Shown: positions 10,437-18,588, numbered from the stretch's first letter. The stretch is 64,000 nt of DNA from Thiohalocapsa sp963698775 (GCA_963698775.1 CAVOSE010000034.1:1-64000); one strand, 5' to 3'. A program made the numbers and translations. The notes: generated from the sequence alone by a model not told the origin.

Positions 10437-10749
10437 GTCGACGAGACATTTCGCGCAAGCCACCGGAAACAACAGACCCTCGACCCTGGCGAGCCCGCGA
10501 GCCTTGGTCAATCAACCGGAAACCGCCCGTTGCTCGCGTGTAGGGGCGAATTCATTCGCCCAGCCAATGCCTTCTGTGCGACTGAAGTCGCACCTGCGCA
10601 TCGTGCACAATACATTGATCTAACAGAATATCGACGCGAACAGCCTAGCCTGAGATGAACCGGTAGCAAAGCCGAGGATGCTGGGTTTGCCCCTCCCTCG
10701 ACGACTCAGTCTGTTGCCTCGACCATCGACCACTCACGACGCGCCTCCT
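10437..10749 (+). other. Intergenic region with dispersed repeat copy A
   Basis: About 310 bases between the TRAP permease and the nitroreductase. The only recognisable content is the palindromic repeat at 10541-10620, listed separately. I see no gene, no clear terminator after the permease and no clear promoter. Confidence 0.5.
10541..10620. repeat. Dispersed palindromic intergenic repeat, copy A
   Basis: About 80 bases made of two palindromes. The first is GGGGCGAATTCATTCGCCC (10543-10561). The second is GTGCGACTGAAGTCGCAC (10576-10593), with 8-base arms. A clearly related copy lies at 15522-15600 and a shorter, rearranged one at 16741-16795. The form resembles REP-type elements: noncoding, between genes, able to fold into stem-loops. 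Confidence 0.75.
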
Positions 10750-11520
10750 ATGCCCATGACCAGTGCAAATGACCGCAACTCCGCCGTGCTCGACTGCCAA
10801 CGCGCCCATCGCTCGGTGCGTGAGTACACCGGCGAACCGATCGACGCCACGCTGTTGACCACCCTGATCGAGGCCGCCCAAGGCGCCTCATCGTCGAACT
10901 TCATTCAGGCCTATTCGCTGATTCAGGTGAATCGACCCGAGGCACGCGCGCGTATCGCCAAGGCCGCCGGCGGACAGCGCTGGGTCGAACAGGCAGCGGT
11001 GTTCCTGGTCTGCTGCGCGGACCTGCGACGCATCGATCAGGCCTGTCGCGCACAGGGCCGCGGCCAACTGGATGGATGGGCGGAACACTCGCTGGCCGCC
11101 ATCATCGATTGTGCCTTGCTCGGTCAGAACCTGCTGTCGGGGGCGGAGTCGGTGGGACTTGGGGGGCTCTTTATCGGCGGAATCCGCAATGATCCGCAAG
11201 TCGTCGTGGACGAATTGTCGCTGCCGGAGTTCGTACTGCCGGTGTTCGGTCTCTGTCTGGGCTGGCCCAGCGAACAGGCGCGTCAGCAGGCGGTCAAGCC
11301 ACGCATGCCGGTGGAACTGATCCTGCACCAGGACCGCTACCGCGACCCAGAGCCCGATGCGATTGGTGCCTACGATGCCACGATGGCCACCTACTATCGC
11401 GAGCGCGGCAGCAATGCCCGCCTCGACGACTGGTCCGCCGCCACCGCCAACACGGTGCAGGGCAAGAAGCGTAAGCACATGTTCGATTTCATGCGGGCGC
11501 GGGGGTTCTTTAAGCGGTGA
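10750..11520 (+). CDS. nfsA: NfsA-type oxygen-insensitive NADPH nitroreductase
   Basis: This is an FMN-dependent flavoenzyme of the NfsA/Frp group that reduces nitro compounds and quinones by two-electron steps using NADPH. The intact frame of 256 residues shows the N-terminal FMN-binding motif AHRSVREYTGEPIDATLLTT and SSSNFIQAYSLIQV. It continues with SVGLGGLFIGGIRNDPQVVV and FVLPVFGLCLGWPSEQARQQ, the cofactor loop typical of NfsA. The C-terminus carries KRKHMFDFMRARGFFKR, a common ending in this family. Length and motifs agree with the family. ATG 10750 is used; ATG 10756 (two codons later) is equally possible. It is the first uninterrupted gene after the frameshift-rich part of the window. 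No partner gene is linked. Confidence 0.9.
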   Translation: MPMTSANDRNSAVLDCQRAHRSVREYTGEPIDATLLTTLIEAAQGASSSNFIQAYSLIQVNRPEARARIAKAAGGQRWVEQAAVFLVCCADLRRIDQACRAQGRGQLDGWAEHSLAAIIDCALLGQNLLSGAESVGLGGLFIGGIRNDPQVVVDELSLPEFVLPVFGLCLGWPSEQARQQAVKPRMPVELILHQDRYRDPEPDAIGAYDATMATYYRERGSNARLDDWSAATANTVQGKKRKHMFDFMRARGFFKR

Positions 11521-11594
11521 TACAACACTGCACGGCGTGTGCTTCCAAACGCAGCGAGGCTGACGGTGGACATGCTCGCGGAGCCTAGGTCGCC

Positions 11595-11705
11595 ATCCAC
11601 CGGCGAGCGCACCGGCGGCACCCCAGGGCGCTCCAGCACATGCGTGTAGAACATCGTCGATGACACATTCTTGTGGCCCCTCAACCGTTGTTCCCGTGTC
11701 TACCG
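11595..11705 (-). pseudogene. C-terminal remnant of an integron-type tyrosine recombinase
   Basis: On the minus strand the residues RLRGHKNVSSTMFYTHVLER are followed by PGVPPVRSPVD. This matches the end of integron integrases (IntI), where a segment of the type LLGHKDVSTTMIYTHVL, with the last catalytic His and Tyr, is followed by a short tail ending VRSPLD. A stop codon interrupts the frame just upstream of this piece (near 11708), and no other integrase motif is found further upstream. So only about 37 of some 320-330 residues remain. It is read away from the VOC and lipoprotein genes at 12.1-12.9 kb, the same relative orientation as intI and its cassettes. Confidence 0.68.
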
Positions 11706-12106
11706 TGGAGAGGACCCCATAATCTCTTCGGCCGGAGGATGCGGCAGCCGCTTCGGAAGTATCGCATCGATGAAATCCAGCGCGCTTCGCGCGTGCCAAC
11801 GGCGTGCACTCCCCCGGACCCGCTCACGCTCGAACAAGGAAAGTTAATGGTCCCACCCGGGGGATAAACCGTCCTCGCCGTGACCTTGCTCTCGCAAGGG
11901 CCCCGGTTTACGGTTCGTGGAATCTTTGTAACAAAAAACGGGGTAAAACAAAAAACGGGTCTTCCCTTTTTCCTTTTACGATCTTGAGCGACGAAGTGCC
12001 TAGCAAGCGACTCGGCTGCGACCAGTCGTAGCCGCGCTGTCATTGCGCTCCCGCGCGGCAAAGGGCGGTGCATCAGTTTTCACGTTATATTTTTGTAAAG
12101 AAAATT
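11706..12106. other. Noncoding stretch with lower GC and direct repeats
   Basis: No gene is supported on either strand. From about 11900 the base composition falls well below that of the surrounding genes. A 12-base direct repeat ACAAAAAACGGG occurs at 11931-11942 and 11948-11959. The stretch would be where the rest of the integrase and an attI site should lie if this was once an integron. I searched by eye for GTTRRRY core sites and found none that is convincing. Confidence 0.5.
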
Positions 12107-12427
12107 ATGAAGAAGCTTCACATCGCTATCTCTACGGACAACATAGAAGAAACTATCGCTGACTATTCTGCCCGACTAGGAATGCGGCCATGTTCGTCAA
12201 TCCCTGGAGAGTATGCACTGTGGCGAACGGAATCTTTAAATCTATCTGTGCGTCAGAGCTCTGATCTTGACACCGGCTCTCTCAGGCATTTGGGTTGGGA
12301 AGACCCTGAGGCAAATGAATTTACACAGGATACTGACGTAAACGGGATTGTTTGGGAGCAATTCACTGCCCAACAACAAGCTGATGAGATAAATGACATA
12401 TGGCCACAAGCAAACTATCAGCCCTGA
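12107..12427 (+). CDS. Glyoxalase/VOC-fold small protein
   Basis: This is a protein of 106 residues. Its first half (KKLHIAISTDNIEETIADYS, then ARLGMRPCSSIPGEYALWRT) has the beta-alpha-beta start of a vicinal-oxygen-chelate module: LHIAI strand, helix with DNIEETIADYSARLG, then strand pairs. The single module is short, so it would need to dimerise or be partial. VOC proteins include lyases, dioxygenases and antibiotic-binding proteins; nothing here fixes the function. An in-frame GTG at 12068 gives a longer form; the ATG at 12107 is preferred because it begins the conserved fold. Codon use is notably more A/T-rich than in neighbouring genes, which supports horizontal origin. Confidence 0.65.
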   Translation: MKKLHIAISTDNIEETIADYSARLGMRPCSSIPGEYALWRTESLNLSVRQSSDLDTGSLRHLGWEDPEANEFTQDTDVNGIVWEQFTAQQQADEINDIWPQANYQP

Positions 12428-12632
12428 ACTCTTTTTGCTGACCTCATCTGAGAAATGCTCTCAGCGGAACGAACAGGGTCGGCCGTTTCCACCTCATCTC
12501 CGATGGACGAATGACAATGCCTGGCACCGAAACCACTGCCGACGCCATAGTGCGGCCTTCGCACTTGCTCGATCCGCTGTACGGCGCGGGGTGCATAGGA
12601 CGTTGGCCGATGATCCACATCCGAGCGTTAAC

Positions 12633-12872
12633 ATGAAGCCCCTCATTTTACTTGCTGTTGCTGCCGTCATCGCTGGCTGTTCCTCGGACGATACATCGAA
12701 ATCCGATGGACCGGCGCCGGTAGGCTCCGACCGAGACTCGCACGGCTGCATCGGTTCCGCCGGCTATGTCTGGTGCGCCCACACGCGTGAATGTGCCCGC
12801 CCCTGGGAGCTCGCGGAAAAGGAAGGATTCGAAAATTCCCCTGAGCAATTCAGTTCCTACTGTAACCAGTAG
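12633..12872 (+). CDS. Small cysteine-containing lipoprotein
   Basis: The frame encodes 79 residues with a lipoprotein signal: MKPLILLAVAAVIAGCSS, lipobox VIAGC with Cys16 as the acylation site. The mature part has a Ser/Asp-rich linker and then the motif GCIGSAGYVWCAHTRECARP followed by WELAEKEGF. The pattern GC-x2-SAGY-x-WC-x5-C-x-RPWEL, with three Cys in the motif and another in the terminal SSYCNQ, recurs in small bacterial lipoproteins of unknown function, to my knowledge. A longer upstream frame from 12393 exists, but the signal peptide fixes the start here. It stands alone between the VOC gene and the DksA/TraR gene. Confidence 0.7.
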   Translation: MKPLILLAVAAVIAGCSSDDTSKSDGPAPVGSDRDSHGCIGSAGYVWCAHTRECARPWELAEKEGFENSPEQFSSYCNQ

Positions 12873-13092
12873 AGTCAGTAAGAAGGCGAGTAACCCCGTG
12901 CTTTGCTCTCTGGAGGAGCTCGGTGTCGAGGCAAGAACGAAGACCCAATTGCCGCCGAGATTCCACGATTCCGCGAAGAGCAAACAGAGAAAATTGGCGA
13001 TGATCTCCAGCGAATCGCCGACGCCCCGCGTGAGTTTAAGCCCTGAACACAGACGTGTCGTTTTTCCGAGTGCACGCTCCGAGATATAATCA

Positions 13093-13428
13093 ATGGACCT
13101 CGAACACTTCCGCAATCTACTCTCCGTACGCCGGCACGCGCTGCTTGCCGACGCCGACAGCGATGCGGCGGCGGTGGTCGAACTGGATCAGTCCCGCCAG
13201 GGCCGGCTGTCGCGCATGGATGCCATGCAGCAGCAGGCGATGGCCGCGGAGACCGGCCGCCGCCGCACCGCCGAGCTGCCCCGCATTGATGCCGCGCTGG
13301 CGCGGATCGATGCGGGGGACTATGGCGTGTGCCTCCACTGCGACGAGGCGATCCCCGAGGGGCGGCTGCGCATCGACCCGGCCGCGACCCTCTGCGTGCG
13401 CTGCGCCGAGCAGGCGGAAACCGAATAG
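13093..13428 (+). CDS. DksA/TraR family zinc-finger protein
   Basis: The protein has 111 residues: a helical N-terminal half and a C-terminal four-cysteine zinc finger with Cys80, Cys83, Cys101 and Cys104 (VCLHCDEAIPEGRLRIDPAA, then TLCVRCAEQAE). DksA/TraR proteins bind RNA polymerase through the secondary channel and alter transcription with or without ppGpp. At 111 residues it lies between TraR (about 73) and DksA (about 150), so it is a DksA-like paralogue rather than the housekeeping DksA. The acidic coiled-coil tip motif (DxxDxA in E. coli DksA) is not obvious. The ATG is preceded by TATAAT at 13084-13089 rather than by a clear ribosome site. Confidence 0.85.
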   Translation: MDLEHFRNLLSVRRHALLADADSDAAAVVELDQSRQGRLSRMDAMQQQAMAAETGRRRTAELPRIDAALARIDAGDYGVCLHCDEAIPEGRLRIDPAATLCVRCAEQAETE

Positions 13429-13623
13429 GGGCGGCGTCCGCTTGCGGATCGGCAAGCGGTCATCATATCGTCCGTCGGGTTGAGGCGGGCCTTTCGGCTG
13501 CTTGCCCCTCACTGCCTGTCTCGCGATACGAGCCGCTCGAAGTTTCGCGGTCTGGTCGCGTCCCGCCCCTCTTCGTTAGACCACCGTCGGGTCAACAAGA
13601 CCACCACCCTGGCAGCGCGCTCT

Positions 13624-15324
13624 ATGCTTCCGTCCGTACCAATAGTCAGTTCTGCGGTCCTGCCGCTCGTTGCCGCTGGCCTGCTGGCGTGGGACAGCGT
13701 GGGGGCTACGCCGATCGGGCAACCGCCGTTCCACGATGTGGCAGTTGTGTGCACGGATGCGTTGGAACAGTTTCAGGCGCAGGCGGACGAGCGAGCGCGC
13801 GACTACGATCGCAACCGGGGCATCACCCCGGAACAGTTGCTGGCGCTGTTAGATGTCGCCGAGCGCACCGACTATAGCCTGGGCCAGTTGCTGGCCACTG
13901 GCGAGCACGAGAGTGCCCATACCTGGAACGATTTCGTGCGCCCCCCACTCAGTGGCGGTCGGGTCGGCTCCGCCGCCGGGGTCTGGCAATTCCAGCCTAA
14001 GACTTTCGAGCGCATCGTCCATCTGTATGGCGAGGAGCTGCTCGCGCTGACCGCAGCGGACCCGGCCTCTGGCCGGCGGCGGCTGGACCTTGGTTTCGGT
14101 CCGTTCCACGACGCCCAGGTGCGCCTCATCATTCGCGACACCGTCGACGGTCTGCGTGACTCGGAGGACGAGGAACTTCTGCTACTGCGGCACAACTTCA
14201 CCGTGCTCGCCTTTGCCAAGTACCTACTCAGCAAGGACGCCGGAGCGCGGGACCCGGTGGAGGACTACCTGTTCCACTTTCTCGGCGCCGGACAGGGCCA
14301 GCGTATCCTAACCCTGGCCCGCGGCGATGCGCGCCAGACGCGCACAGTGAAGCCACCGCCCCCGCCCGAGCCCACCACTCCGGAACCTCAGCTGGCTGGG
14401 GCGTCGATTGCTGCCCAGTCGGACGATAACCTTCGGCCCAGCCAGCGGCTTCGGTTGGGGTTAGATCCCAATGACTATAGAGCTCCGATGGGAGGCGGGC
14501 AATCGCAGCCTGCTCGGCCCGCGGCCTATGTCGCGCTCAGGCGCAGGGCTGCCCCGCAACCGCAGTCCGCCGACGTCGTACACCCGGCGCCGCCAGCGCC
14601 GCAACCGCCGCAATGGCCGGCTCCGCACGGCTTTGCCCACGATTCTCCGATCGTCACCGGCAATGTCGGCATGTTCTATCGCGACGGTGCGGGTCGCAGC
14701 GATCCCTACACTTGGGCCGAATTCCTTGAGCACCTCTCGCGCCGCGTCAAGGCGGCGCAGCAGCCGCGGTTGGTGCGGGCCAAATACGGTGTGGGTTTCG
14801 AGCTCAACGGCGGGGACATGCCGAAGTGGTCATTCGACCCGAAGCATCCCGGCAAGACCACCCGGCTGCGTCTCGATGACGGCCGGAGTGTCGAGATGCC
14901 AAAGGCACGGCTCACCGCGCCCATGGACGCCCAGGAGACGCGTGACTACCAGCGCCGACTCGCGGCCCTGATCAGTTTCGGCGAGGCGGAGCCCACGGCC
15001 ATCCTGAGCGATGCCGCTGCCGCGACGCTCTACCGGCTGGGACTCCTCGTAGGACCCGCGGACGGCGCGGAGCCGGCCTCACAAACCTGGGCAGGCGTGG
15101 TGTCGGCCCTGGGAATCGATATGGGCCTTGGCTTGGGCACCGTGCTGCACACCGACAGGGAGGCCGTGCGTGACGCGCTGACCGCCTTCCGTAAGCTGGT
15201 GGGCAAGGCGCCTCCGGTCGACGCGACGCAGACGGACTTGCTGCTGCCCGCCGAACGGGTCGCGCTGGAGATCTACGGCGCGCGGATCGAGCGTTTCGTC
15301 GCCGCACAGGAACCGAGCACGTAG
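13624..15324 (+). CDS. Secreted lysozyme-fold (lytic transglycosylase-like) protein
   Basis: The frame encodes 566 residues. A signal peptide (MLPSVPIVSSAVLPLVAAGL) is followed by a domain at about residues 90-200 with LLATGEHESAHTWNDFVRPP and GSAAGVWQFQPKTFERIVHL. The Glu-Ser after a helix, then a Gly-rich loop with a WQF.P.TF motif, is the layout of SLT-type transglycosylases, where this Glu is catalytic. From about residue 240 come proline-rich linkers. A C-terminal region follows from about 345 with FYRDGAGRSDPYTWAEFLEH and a helical tail; I do not recognise it. Such an enzyme would cleave glycan strands in the periplasm. The ATG at 13624 is chosen over an upstream in-frame start because it begins the signal peptide. 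No obvious partner is adjacent. Confidence 0.62.
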   Translation: MLPSVPIVSSAVLPLVAAGLLAWDSVGATPIGQPPFHDVAVVCTDALEQFQAQADERARDYDRNRGITPEQLLALLDVAERTDYSLGQLLATGEHESAHTWNDFVRPPLSGGRVGSAAGVWQFQPKTFERIVHLYGEELLALTAADPASGRRRLDLGFGPFHDAQVRLIIRDTVDGLRDSEDEELLLLRHNFTVLAFAKYLLSKDAGARDPVEDYLFHFLGAGQGQRILTLARGDARQTRTVKPPPPPEPTTPEPQLAGASIAAQSDDNLRPSQRLRLGLDPNDYRAPMGGGQSQPARPAAYVALRRRAAPQPQSADVVHPAPPAPQPPQWPAPHGFAHDSPIVTGNVGMFYRDGAGRSDPYTWAEFLEHLSRRVKAAQQPRLVRAKYGVGFELNGGDMPKWSFDPKHPGKTTRLRLDDGRSVEMPKARLTAPMDAQETRDYQRRLAALISFGEAEPTAILSDAAAATLYRLGLLVGPADGAEPASQTWAGVVSALGIDMGLGLGTVLHTDREAVRDALTAFRKLVGKAPPVDATQTDLLLPAERVALEIYGARIERFVAAQEPST

Positions 15325-15771
15325 GGGGCCGCGGTCCTCCACGAGTCTCTCTTCGGCCGCGGAGACCACCGCGACGTTCAGGGCTGGCCTCGCCTGCCAC
15401 GTCGCGTATCGCGTGCACCGAGGCCGCGAAGCCGAACGCAGCGTGTAACGTCGTCTGCGGGATCAGTGCGCCGGCGCTATGTAGCCGGTTCATCCTGAGT
15501 CCGGCCGCTGCCGCGAGCGTACAAGGGGCGAATTTATGTCCCCAGTCAATGTCTTCCGTGCGACTGAATTCGCACCTGCGTTGGGTGCTAGGCGATTGAT
15601 CTCGTTTTGCGATGGACTCGAACTACTGGGTCTGGGTGCATCCGAAGGGGTACGCGCTGCACGCCCTGAGCGCTGTTCGTGCGCGCCTCACGATGTGCGA
15701 GAATAGCGCGCCATCGGAGCAGGCCCCCGCATGTCCAGCCCGCTCCGCCATGCCCTTGGTGTGCCTATCCG
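15325..15771. other. Intergenic region with dispersed repeat copy B
   Basis: About 450 bases without a supported gene. It contains the palindromic repeat at 15522-15600 (listed separately). The part from 15600 to 15771 holds several in-frame starts for the downstream HAD gene, none better than the ATG at 15772. No clear terminator or promoter is seen. Confidence 0.5.
15522..15600. repeat. Dispersed palindromic intergenic repeat, copy B
   Basis: This copy aligns along its length with the repeat at 10541-10620: GGGGCGAATTTATGTCCCC (first palindrome, degenerate), then CAGTCAATGTCTTCCGTGCG and GTGCGACTGAATTCGCAC (15558-15575), ending GATTGATC in both copies. Same orientation as copy A. Differences are mostly substitutions within the loops and between the palindromes. 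Confidence 0.75.
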
Positions 15772-16476
15772 ATGTTTTCCAACCAACGCCTGGTTATCCT
15801 CGACGCCGATGGGACCACCATCGACGCCTTCCGCGCTATTGAAAAGACCTTCGCCCATCATGGGATGGACATCGGTCCGCTGGCGCGTTTCCAGAAGCGG
15901 CGCAACATGTTTAAGTACCTGGGCGGGATCAAGGAGATGCCCACCAATCTGCGGCGTCAGTTTCGCGGCATGAAGCGCAGCACCTTCGTCAAGACCCTCA
16001 CCGAGGTGTATCGGGAAGAAGCGGTCATGTTCGCCGGTATGGCGCAACTGATGCGGTGCCTGGCCGCGGAGTCTAACGTTACGGTCGGCGTCGTCACGCG
16101 CAATATCACCGTCGAGCCGGTAGCAACTCTGACGCGGCTGTTCGAGCGCCACGGCATCGAATCGGGGCAACTGGATTTCCTGCTGCACCTGCCGTTGTCA
16201 GAGGACAAGCTGGGCTACTTTCGCCAGGTCCGCGAGCAGTTCGATATCAATCCCGCTTGCGCCTATGCCTGCGGGGACGAGGCCAGGGACTACCGCGCCG
16301 CCGTCAATAGCGGCATGCATCCGTTCATGGTCTGCTACGGTTTCGAAGGGTTCGATCGGCTGCATGTGAAACATGCGATCCCCGCCGAGGTGATCTCGCG
16401 CACGCCGGACGAGCTTTCCATGCGGGTGCTGCACGCCCTGGGGATCGAGCCCCTCAGGTTAGATCCGCCGCCCTGA
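15772..16476 (+). CDS. HAD superfamily hydrolase
   Basis: Haloacid-dehalogenase-type phosphatase of 234 residues. The N-terminal catalytic motif is VILDADGTTIDAF, with nucleophile Asp11 and general acid Asp13. Motif II is VTVGVVTRN, with the usual Thr/Ser after a hydrophobic strand, and motif III/IV lies around LSEDKLGYFRQV and YACGDEARDYRAA (GDE..D). The insert between motifs I and II (FKYLGGIKEMPTNLRRQF) is helical, a C1-type cap. The substrate cannot be told; many relatives act on sugar phosphates or nucleotides. The ATG 15772 places the DxD motif at the usual distance from the N-terminus. It is flanked on both sides by repeat-bearing intergenic DNA and is likely transcribed alone. Confidence 0.85.
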   Translation: MFSNQRLVILDADGTTIDAFRAIEKTFAHHGMDIGPLARFQKRRNMFKYLGGIKEMPTNLRRQFRGMKRSTFVKTLTEVYREEAVMFAGMAQLMRCLAAESNVTVGVVTRNITVEPVATLTRLFERHGIESGQLDFLLHLPLSEDKLGYFRQVREQFDINPACAYACGDEARDYRAAVNSGMHPFMVCYGFEGFDRLHVKHAIPAEVISRTPDELSMRVLHALGIEPLRLDPPP

Positions 16477-16820
16477 TTCATGGCCCCGCCTGAGATCGGC
16501 ACGCTGCAAACCTTATGGAGTGCCTGACCATTCTTGCCGAAATCCGACGGACCACGAACACGCGGTCGCCATGTTTCGTCATTCTCTTGCCGTTTAGGCG
16601 CTTGCGAGTGGCGAGGCGTCGTGCGGTTAGCGGACGGCCTCTACCCGGCCGTGTTGGCCCGGTGCTGGCCTTGGATGCGTCAACTAGACTCGGTAGTTCG
16701 CGTCGATCCTTTTCGAGGACAAATGCATCGCGCGCCCTATGGGCGACGTCAGTCGCACGTAAGGGATTGACGGGGCGAATGAATTCGCCCCTGCAGACGC
16801 GGCAACCGTCGGGTTAAGGG
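16477..16820. other. Intergenic region between convergent genes with repeat copy C
   Basis: About 340 bases. Open frames here have no family features and no ribosome sites. Near its end is a rearranged copy of the palindromic repeat (16741-16795). The FKBP gene on the other strand ends just after it, so the repeat's stem-loops lie between two convergent genes and could serve as a transcription barrier; this is inference. Confidence 0.5.
16741..16795. repeat. Dispersed palindromic intergenic repeat, partial copy C
   Basis: GCGACGTCAGTCGCAC at about 16743-16758 resembles the second palindrome of copies A and B. GGGGCGAATGAATTCGCCCC (16772-16791) is a near-perfect form of the first palindrome. 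Here the order of the two palindromes is reversed, as expected for an inverted copy. Confidence 0.65.
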
Positions 16821-17540
16821 TCAATTGCCCGGCGGGGAGGGGGTGTTGCCGGGCGCGTTGTCTCCGACCGAGATCAGTTCCACGTCAAACACCAGGGTGC
16901 GGTGGGCCAGCCGGCCCCGGTCGCCGTAGGCGAGCTCTTCGGGGACGAACAGTTTGATCTTTCCGCCTTCTTTGATCAGCTGGAGGCCCTCGGTCCAGCC
17001 CTTGATGACACCGTTCAGCGGAAAGGTCGCGGGCTTGCCGCGGGAGTAGGAGCTGTCGAACTCCTCTCCGTCAGTTAGCGTGCCACGGTAATGCACGGTC
17101 ACCTTGTCGGTGGCGGTGGGGGTCTTTCCGGTGCCTTCCTCCACGATCAGGTACTGGAGCCCGCTCTCGGTGGTGGCGATCCCGGGCTGCTTGGCGTTGT
17201 CCTCGAGGAATTTTCGGTCCGTCTCCGTTTGCTCGCGGCGCTGCTCCGCCGCGATCGCGCGTTGCCGTTCGGCAAGCTTTTGCCGCAGCGCTTGACGCGC
17301 GCTTCTCATTTCGTCCTGCGACATCAGGGGCTCGGCGCCAGAGAGGGCATCCTCAATGCCTTCCAGCACTGCGGCTGCGTCGAAGGTCTCCCCGTATTGC
17401 TTGAAGTTGCTGCCAAACTGGTAGCCCAGGACATAGTTAGAGCGCACGGCCCCGTTGTCCAGGTCCAGGGACTCCGCGGCCTGGGTCAGGATTGGGGCCA
17501 TGCCGAGCAAGACGAGCGGGATGGCGGGTGCGATTCTCAT
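16821..17540 (-). CDS. FKBP-type peptidyl-prolyl cis-trans isomerase (FkpA/Mip-like)
   Basis: The protein has 239 residues: a signal peptide (MRIAPAIPLVLLGMAPILTQ, cleavage near AAES), an N-terminal helical dimerisation domain with a long charged helix at about residues 75-110, and a C-terminal FKBP domain. The last has the marks DKVTVHYRGTLTDGEEFDSS, the FPLNGVIKGWTEGLQLIKEG segment and the closing strand LAHRTLVFDVELISV. It would act as a periplasmic folding helper. The usual FKBP motif Y-G-x-R-G-x is present as AYGDRGR, although the following loop differs from the common IPPN form. The start has a strong ribosome site (AGGAGAA, minus strand, about 8 bases before the ATG). A TPR gene follows upstream on the same strand after a 124-base gap. 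Confidence 0.93.
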   Translation of the reverse strand: MRIAPAIPLVLLGMAPILTQAAESLDLDNGAVRSNYVLGYQFGSNFKQYGETFDAAAVLEGIEDALSGAEPLMSQDEMRSARQALRQKLAERQRAIAAEQRREQTETDRKFLEDNAKQPGIATTESGLQYLIVEEGTGKTPTATDKVTVHYRGTLTDGEEFDSSYSRGKPATFPLNGVIKGWTEGLQLIKEGGKIKLFVPEELAYGDRGRLAHRTLVFDVELISVGDNAPGNTPSPPGN

Positions 17541-17664
17541 AGCGTCGTTTCTCCTATGTTGGATCGAGTCTAGGGTTCATGGAGCGGAGCAGCCCCGGGC
17601 AATGAAGCGCTTTTGCGACGAAATCATGCGCCGTTGCTTCCGTGGTGAATAGCTGGAGCGAGCC

Positions 17665-18255
17665 TTAGGGCGCGGCGTTCAAAGCCCTGAGCATGTTTGC
17701 CGCCTCGATGCCGACATCGCTCCGCGGGTCGATCGCCTGCGCCTTAGTCAATGCTTCCCGTGCCTGCTCTGTTTGTCCTGCCTGCGCGGCCACGAAGCCC
17801 AGACTCAACCAGATACGTTGGAACTCGGGCGCCTCGGCGGCCCCGGCACGCAGCACGTCGACGCCTTCGATGCTATTGCCCATGTAGTGCAGGGCCAGGC
17901 CAAGGTCGTTGTTCGTCCCGGCGTCGCTCGGGTCCAGTTCCAGCGCTTTGCGATACAGGGGCACCGCCTCGGCAAAGCGCTGCGCGGCGAACAGTCGATC
18001 CGCTTCCTGCGACAACAGGTTCGGGTCGGACGCCAGTAGCTCCGCCGGGATGTCGGGGCCGGCATCTTGCGCGGCAGCGCGCATCTGTGCGCCCAAGGCG
18101 GCGTCCGTGGCGGGAAGGCCGGTTGCTGACGCCTGGGCTGGCCGCGGTGGATGGCGCAAGTAGTAGTCGCGGGTCACGGCGAATACGGAAAAGCCGTAAA
18201 AGGCGAGAAAGGCGATGGCGATCAGCCATTGCAGGGGTGTCAGCTTCGGAAACAT
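17665..18255 (-). CDS. Membrane-anchored TPR protein
   Basis: The protein has 196 residues. One N-terminal membrane helix (LTPLQWLIAIAFLAFYGFSV) is followed by an Ala-rich linker. At about residues 80-190 there are three TPR units: AQRFAEAVPLYRKALELDPS, GTNNDLGLALHYMGNSIEGV and WLSLGFVAAQAGQTEQAREA. TPR units bind other proteins, so it is probably a periplasmic assembly or scaffold protein; the partner is unknown. No ribosome site is obvious and no better start exists. It lies upstream of the FKBP gene on the same strand, and the pair could be co-transcribed. Confidence 0.75.
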   Translation of the reverse strand: MFPKLTPLQWLIAIAFLAFYGFSVFAVTRDYYLRHPPRPAQASATGLPATDAALGAQMRAAAQDAGPDIPAELLASDPNLLSQEADRLFAAQRFAEAVPLYRKALELDPSDAGTNNDLGLALHYMGNSIEGVDVLRAGAAEAPEFQRIWLSLGFVAAQAGQTEQAREALTKAQAIDPRSDVGIEAANMLRALNAAP

Positions 18256-18588
18256 CAGCGCTCGGGAGATCAGTTAACTGCCGGGGCTGCGATGCTGCGA
18301 GGCGCTAGGCCCGCTGTCAAGTGTGTCTTGTCCTGGCGGCCACCCGCCGCTCACCGCTCGAGGCGAGCCCGAGGGACTGGGCGCTCTGTCTTTGGACTGC
18401 GACAATCGGTATGCTCTTGGTCTCGTCGCCCGCTGTGACCTTTGTCGCTCGCGAATTGCGACGCCAGGGCGTCATCGTCTTGTTCTGACCAAACGGCGCG
18501 CAGTGGGGTATTGGAGGGCCGGGTCCAACCAATCTACCGATCCAATGTCCGCAGTCGCCGGTCCAGCCACAGCACCACGGAGATCACC
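18256..18588. other. Divergent intergenic region
   Basis: About 330 bases between the minus-strand TPR gene and the plus-strand DUF4332 gene. It should hold two promoters, but I cannot mark them with confidence. An in-frame upstream extension of the DUF4332 gene starts at 18442; the ribosome site at 18579-18584 argues against it. Confidence 0.4.

Noticed and set aside
12428..13092. Integron attC sites between the small genes
   Set aside because: I searched for RYYYAAC and GTTRRRY core pairs around 12430-12640 and 12873-13092; the nearest strings (GTTGGCC, GTTAACA) do not fit the consensus.
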